Origin: Candidatus Giovannonibacteria bacterium RIFOXYD1_FULL_48_21
Lineage (GTDB): Bacteria > Patescibacteriota > Minisyncoccia > JACPKW01 > UBA11713
Direction of reading: 5' to 3'
Assembly: GCA_001778985.1 (NCBI GenBank)
Contig: MFIU01000003.1
Coordinates: 1-38,973, forward strand
Length of the DNA: 38,973 nucleotides
The translations under genes were made by a program, and so were the position numbers. How positions within the stretch are numbered: position 1 is the first letter of the stretch; each line of letters starts with the position of its first letter. This document shows positions 35,050 through 38,973 of the stretch, one piece after another. The notes beneath the pieces were generated by a model, which searched no databases, was not told where the DNA came from, and saw only the letters and a list, made by a program, of their open reading frames with translations.

Positions 35050-36017
35050 AGTGTGGCGACAATCCTCCTCACATGCTCCACCAAAGTCGCCGTATATCCG
35101 GATTCGTTGTCGTACCAGGAAAAAACTTTTACGAGGTCGCCGCCTAAAACTTGCGTCAGCGACAAATCTATAATCGCGCCGTAGGGCTCGCCTACAATAT
35201 CCGAGGAAACTATCGGGTCCTCCGTCACTTTCAAAACTTTTGACCAGCGCGGGTCTTTGGCGGCCCTCTCAAAAAACTCATTAACTTTTTTAGCGTCGGT
35301 TTTTTTCTCAACAAGCACCGAGGTAATGCTGATGGAGCCTGTAATGGTTGGAACGCGAATTGATTCCGCCTGGAATTTGCCTTTGAGCTCGGGAATGGAT
35401 TGAATTACCGCTTCAGTGGCACCAGTGGTGGAAGGAATAATATTCACGGCCGCCGCTCTTCCGCGCCTGACATCTTTCATATCCGGAGCGTCCACGAGTT
35501 TCTGGGACGCGGTATAGCCGTGAACCGTGGTCATCACCGCTTTTTTAATCCCGAAATTTTCCAAAAGAATCTTCAGAACCGGCGCCACAGAGTTAGTAGT
35601 GCAAGAGGCGTTGGCCGTGAGCGGATTTTTTCCATCGAAACGGTCATCGTTCACTCCGACGAGCGCAGTCAACGCGCCATCGTCAGCGGGCGCCGTAATC
35701 ACCGCTCGTTTCGCTCCAGCCTCAAGATGCGCCTTGGCTTTCCCGCCATTCGTAAAAAGTCCAGTGGACTCAACTACAATATCTATCCCCAATTTTTTCC
35801 AAGGAAGCTTAGCTGGGTCTTTCTCGGCGAAAAACTGGACACCCTGGGTTTCTTTTTCATATCGTCCATAGACCGAATCGTATTTCAAAAGATAGAGAAG
35901 ATTCTTTTCATCGGCCAAGTCATTAACGGCAACGATATCGAATCCGGGGAGCCCAAAAGCCGCCCGAAAAAACGAACGGCCAATTCTTCCAAAACCGTTT
36001 ATCGCGATTTTCGCCAT
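35046..36017 (-). CDS. gap: Glyceraldehyde-3-phosphate dehydrogenase
   Basis: KIAINGFGRIGRSFFRAA; ASCTTNSVAPVLKIL; SWYDNESGYTATLVEHV. Confidence 0.96.
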   Translation of the reverse strand: MAKIAINGFGRIGRSFFRAAFGLPGFDIVAVNDLADEKNLLYLLKYDSVYGRYEKETQGVQFFAEKDPAKLPWKKLGIDIVVESTGLFTNGGKAKAHLEAGAKRAVITAPADDGALTALVGVNDDRFDGKNPLTANASCTTNSVAPVLKILLENFGIKKAVMTTVHGYTASQKLVDAPDMKDVRRGRAAAVNIIPSTTGATEAVIQSIPELKGKFQAESIRVPTITGSISITSVLVEKKTDAKKVNEFFERAAKDPRWSKVLKVTEDPIVSSDIVGEPYGAIIDLSLTQVLGGDLVKVFSWYDNESGYTATLVEHVRRIVATL

Positions 36018-36032
36018 AAATTTATTATAACA

Positions 36033-37025
36033 TCAGCCCGCCGCCGGCGTTAATTTCTCGCGCTTCAAAAGATAGTTGTAGGCCGCGAGTGCCGCTTTGA
36101 CGGCGTCGCCTGCTGAAATGTTGTTCTGCTTATAGGGGTCATCCGTGATGTCGCCGGCGGCAAAAATTCCCGGATGCGAAGTTGAGGCGTGCTTGGAATC
36201 AATTACCACCTGCCCCCATCTATCTAAGTCCACCAACCCTTTCACCATTTCCGAATTTGGCACCGAGCCCACCTCAACAAATACTCCGTCCACAGCCAGC
36301 GTCTTATCTTCACCGGTCTCGCGGTCTTTATATTTGAGACCGGTTACAAACCCGCCTGCCGGACGGGCAGGTTTATCTCCCAGAATTTCGAGAGTTTGGG
36401 CATTGAGTATGATTTGCTTTAGCTTGGAATTTTTTTTAATTTCTTCTTGGGTCACGGGATCTCCCTTTAATTGCTCCGCGTATTCCAGTAAATATACTTC
36501 GGAAGCGTACGGAAAAAGGTCCACCGCGGCCTCCAGGCCCGCGTTCCCGCCGCCGATCACGGCTACCTTTTTGCCGGAAAAAAGCGGCGCGTCGCAGGTC
36601 GAGCAATAAGCCACACCCTTGCCTTCAAATTTATCCTCTCCCGTGATACCGAGTTTCCGGCGCCTTGCGCCCGCGACCAGAATTATAGTTTTCCCTTCGT
36701 AAACGTTCCCCTTGTCAGTCTGAACTTCAAAATCGCAGATTCTGCCATTTTCAACACACTTTATGGAACGGACCCCCACCGCTTTCTCCGGCATTTTAAT
36801 TTCCACCATGTCGCCGAACGAGCGGACATGCTCCTCAAATTTTTTTGCCAAATCAAATCCCGAGATATGCGCCTCGCCAATCCAGTTCTGAATATCGTCA
36901 GAAACTATCGACTGCCCGCCGAAAGATTCGGTGAGCAAAAGCGTCTTAAGGCGCTTTCGCGCCGTATACACCGCGGCCGCGCTCCCCGCCGGCCCCCCGC
37001 CGATTATAATTACGTCGTAAAGCAT
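36033..37025 (-). CDS. trxB: Thioredoxin reductase
   Basis: DVIIIGGGPAGSAAAVYTARK; YCSTCDAPLFSGKKVAVIGGGNAGLEAA; GIFAAGDITDDPYKQ. Confidence 0.93.
   Translation of the reverse strand: MLYDVIIIGGGPAGSAAAVYTARKRLKTLLLTESFGGQSIVSDDIQNWIGEAHISGFDLAKKFEEHVRSFGDMVEIKMPEKAVGVRSIKCVENGRICDFEVQTDKGNVYEGKTIILVAGARRRKLGITGEDKFEGKGVAYCSTCDAPLFSGKKVAVIGGGNAGLEAAVDLFPYASEVYLLEYAEQLKGDPVTQEEIKKNSKLKQIILNAQTLEILGDKPARPAGGFVTGLKYKDRETGEDKTLAVDGVFVEVGSVPNSEMVKGLVDLDRWGQVVIDSKHASTSHPGIFAAGDITDDPYKQNNISAGDAVKAALAAYNYLLKREKLTPAAG
36351..36373 (-). repeat. In-frame palindrome-type element, copy B, in trxB
   Basis: CCCGCCTGCCGGACGGGCAGGTT; encodes PARPAGG. Confidence 0.85.
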
Positions 37026-37027
37026 GA

Positions 37028-37552
37028 TTAGGGAATTAATTCGGGCCCTTTATTTTTATACCTTTTAATAAAATCTTCGATTCTTTTTTGGTCTAGGGGC
37101 CTGCCGTCTAAATTAAATTTGTCCAGGCGCCCCCAAGCGGCTAAGGCGATATCCGTATCATTTTTCGAACGCGGAGCCAGGACCACTTTGGAAAAATCTT
37201 TAGTGATTTTACGAAGCTCCTCTTTTGTTTCTTCGGGAATTCTCGGATGATACGAAATCCAAACTTCACCGTGCTCCAAATTATGCACCAGGGCTTCATC
37301 CGGCTCTTCTTCTTCGTGAATGCCGCGCGCCACCGGCGCCTTCGAATCCGACCAGTGTTTGCCCGAAGTCGGCGGATTGGAATTGTAATCCGTCACGGAA
37401 GTAGGGCGCGTGACGTGAAGGGGGTCCAAAACCGGAATTAACTGACTAAAATCCTGGCCCTGGGGCTGGGAACTACGGATAAAATAAAAAAGTCCTCCTA
37501 AAATCCCCGCAACGACGACCGCGACCGCCGCCCATTTAAAAATTTTTCTCAT
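37028..37552 (-). CDS. DUF3105 family protein
   Basis: YNSNPPTSGKHW; LVHNLEHGEVWISYHP. Confidence 0.8.
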   Translation of the reverse strand: MRKIFKWAAVAVVVAGILGGLFYFIRSSQPQGQDFSQLIPVLDPLHVTRPTSVTDYNSNPPTSGKHWSDSKAPVARGIHEEEEPDEALVHNLEHGEVWISYHPRIPEETKEELRKITKDFSKVVLAPRSKNDTDIALAAWGRLDKFNLDGRPLDQKRIEDFIKRYKNKGPELIP

Positions 37553-37570
37553 AAGACTAATATTATACCA

Positions 37571-37744
37571 CTATCCGCGATTTTCTTTTGGCCCGGGCAT
37601 CACGTGCCTGCAGCCGCAAAATTGGCACCGGCCGTTTTTGTATTTTTTGCCATGCTGGTGCTTGCAGTACTGACACGCGATTTTAGTGCAGCCGCATTGG
37701 CAGATGCCGAGATGGTGATGTCCGCAATCGTCACAATGTGGCAT
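37571..37744 (-). CDS. 57-aa Cys/His-rich small protein (putative metal-binding)
   Basis: Manual translation MPHCDDCGHHHLGICQCGCTKIACQYCKHQHGKKYKNGRCQFCGCRHVMPGPKENRG*; overlaps the dsbA-like 3' end by 14 nt; below the ORF-track cutoff. Confidence 0.75.
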   Translation of the reverse strand: MPHCDDCGHHHLGICQCGCTKIACQYCKHQHGKKYKNGRCQFCGCRHVMPGPKENRG

Positions 37745-38447
37745 TGAGAGCTTGCTCCACTATCGCTTTAACTTGCTGATAAGGAAGCGCTCCGGAAAAA
37801 GGGAAAAAATCTCCGTCTTTTGTAATGACCACGGAGTACGGCGTCCCGTCGCCTCCGGAATTTATGGCGTCTTCTAAATCTTTCGCCACCCGCTCGGCGT
37901 ATTTGCCGGAGTCAAGACATACTTCGAATTTACCCCGCTCCAATCCGACCTCCTCGGCAATCTTCGGAAGTTCGGAAGGTTCCAAGCGGTTGTTGGAAGG
38001 CGTTACCTCAAAAATTTTATCAACGTAAGCCCAGAATGCCTGATTCCCGCCAAGCTCGGCCGCGCACTCCGCGGCTTCGGCTTCTTTTCGCGCCTTGGGA
38101 TGGATGGAATCAAGTGGAAAGTGCCGATAGACCCAGGCCACGCGCCCGTCCTTTCCGTATTCCTCCACAATTCTTTTCATCGTGGGGTGAAAACTCTTGC
38201 AGAAAGGACATTCCAAATCCGAAAATTCCACGATTTTAATCGGGGCGTCAGGATTACCCAAGATATGATCTTTGTCACTTACGGGACGTATATTCTTCGC
38301 GGCCGGCGAGAGAGAATTCTCAAACGAAGAATCAGACGGAGAAGAAGTGCCCGGGCCTGCCTTGACATAAAAGACCGCAAACGCGACTAGCGCTCCGGCT
38401 ACAATGATGCTCGCGGGAATGAGATATGGGTTTCGATCTGGGCCCAT
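37731..38447 (-). CDS. DsbA-like thioredoxin-fold protein
   Basis: N-terminal TM; IVEFSDLECPFCKSFHPTMKRIVEEYG; TPYSVVITKDGDFFPFSGA. Confidence 0.9.
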   Translation of the reverse strand: MGPDRNPYLIPASIIVAGALVAFAVFYVKAGPGTSSPSDSSFENSLSPAAKNIRPVSDKDHILGNPDAPIKIVEFSDLECPFCKSFHPTMKRIVEEYGKDGRVAWVYRHFPLDSIHPKARKEAEAAECAAELGGNQAFWAYVDKIFEVTPSNNRLEPSELPKIAEEVGLERGKFEVCLDSGKYAERVAKDLEDAINSGGDGTPYSVVITKDGDFFPFSGALPYQQVKAIVEQALNATL

Positions 38448-38973
38448 GGTCCTAAAAATGGTCTTAATACCTCTATAAAGTCGGGGTCTCTAAGTTTAAC
38501 ATTTAACGCCACGTTGACGCTTCGAGGCGGGAGTCCTCCTCCTGTACCCTGGACTGTGATGTTGTAGAGAACGGGAGAGGCGCTCGCCGGAACAGTCACG
38601 GAAAATTCAGAACCGGTTGAATATTCCGCGGAACTAAGAGTGGAGTCGCTGAAATTGCCGGTCGCGCCGGGAATAACCGACGCGGCGTTGCTGGAAAGCG
38701 AAACCGAAGAGTCAAAATCGTTAAAAGCAGTAACTCTAATCACGGATTTCGACGAAGTGACCGGACTTGAGCCAGTAATCGTGGCGAAAATCGAGTTCGG
38801 GTCAGCCGAGAGAGAAAAGTCCGGCGGCAGAATCAAGGGAGCCACCGTAAACGTCTGGGTCGCGCAGTTGTTCGACTCGTTTGATTCCGTGATAACAGAA
38901 GAGCTGTCAGCGCAGATTTCGAAGCGATGCGTGCCGACTTGGGCGGTCCAGGCGTTGGTCCAGTTTTCGACTT
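38399..38973 (-). CDS. C-terminal part of a secreted CARDB-like repeat protein (5' end outside window)
   Basis: Minus strand open to the window end: ENWTNAWTAQVGTHRFEICADSSSVITESNESNNCATQTFTVAPLILPPDFSLSAD... Confidence 0.8.
   Translation of the reverse strand, partial: VENWTNAWTAQVGTHRFEICADSSSVITESNESNNCATQTFTVAPLILPPDFSLSADPNSIFATITGSSPVTSSKSVIRVTAFNDFDSSVSLSSNAASVIPGATGNFSDSTLSSAEYSTGSEFSVTVPASASPVLYNITVQGTGGGLPPRSVNVALNVKLRDPDFIEVLRPFLGPWAQIETHISFPRASL

Noticed and set aside
1-38973. Alternative genetic code (UGA recoding seen in some CPR groups)
   Set aside because: TGA serves as the natural stop for several genes (for example the CDP-alcohol transferase and the dsbA-like gene), and conserved proteins contain no internal TGA.
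1-38973. CRISPR array, prophage or restriction-modification module
   Set aside because: No regularly spaced repeats of CRISPR size and no cas, phage-structural or methyltransferase genes recognised.

Overview
The window looks like chromosomal DNA from a Candidate Phyla Radiation (Patescibacteria/Parcubacteria-like) bacterium. This is inferred from gene content, multi-copy GIY-YIG ORFs, reduced translation factors and in-frame palindromes; no database search was possible. It carries housekeeping genes on the standard code (TGA used as stop): clpB, two trypsin-like proteases, sod, a cysteine desulfurase, nth, murB, tsf-rpsB, rpmE-prfA, rpmG, bL25, fba, a PfkB kinase, a split transketolase, rpe, pyrG, rpiB, gap, trxB and dsbA-like. 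Two large surface-type proteins run off the window edges. There are four intact tRNAs: Trp, Thr(GGU), Tyr and Thr(UGU). Best leads: (1) an intact tRNA-Thr(UGU) gene nested, inside an inverted repeat, within a tRNA-Thr-like gene split at its anticodon loop; (2) a 314-bp GIY-YIG cassette with tandem hairpins, inserted at the 5' end of tRNA-Tyr with an exact 14-bp duplication, plus a second GIY-YIG ORF running into tRNA-Trp; (3) palindromic elements inserted in frame into conserved genes, one of them inside an internally deleted fpg remnant; (4) two loci with the same layout (perfect DnaA box, 4 nt, -35, 17 nt, -10) driving untranslated or sORF-only transcripts, each divergent from a surface-protein gene with a terminator-like leader; (5) a TrpR-like gene flanked by two identical 18-bp palindromes; (6) an unlisted 57-aa Cys/His-rich protein in a redox gene cluster.
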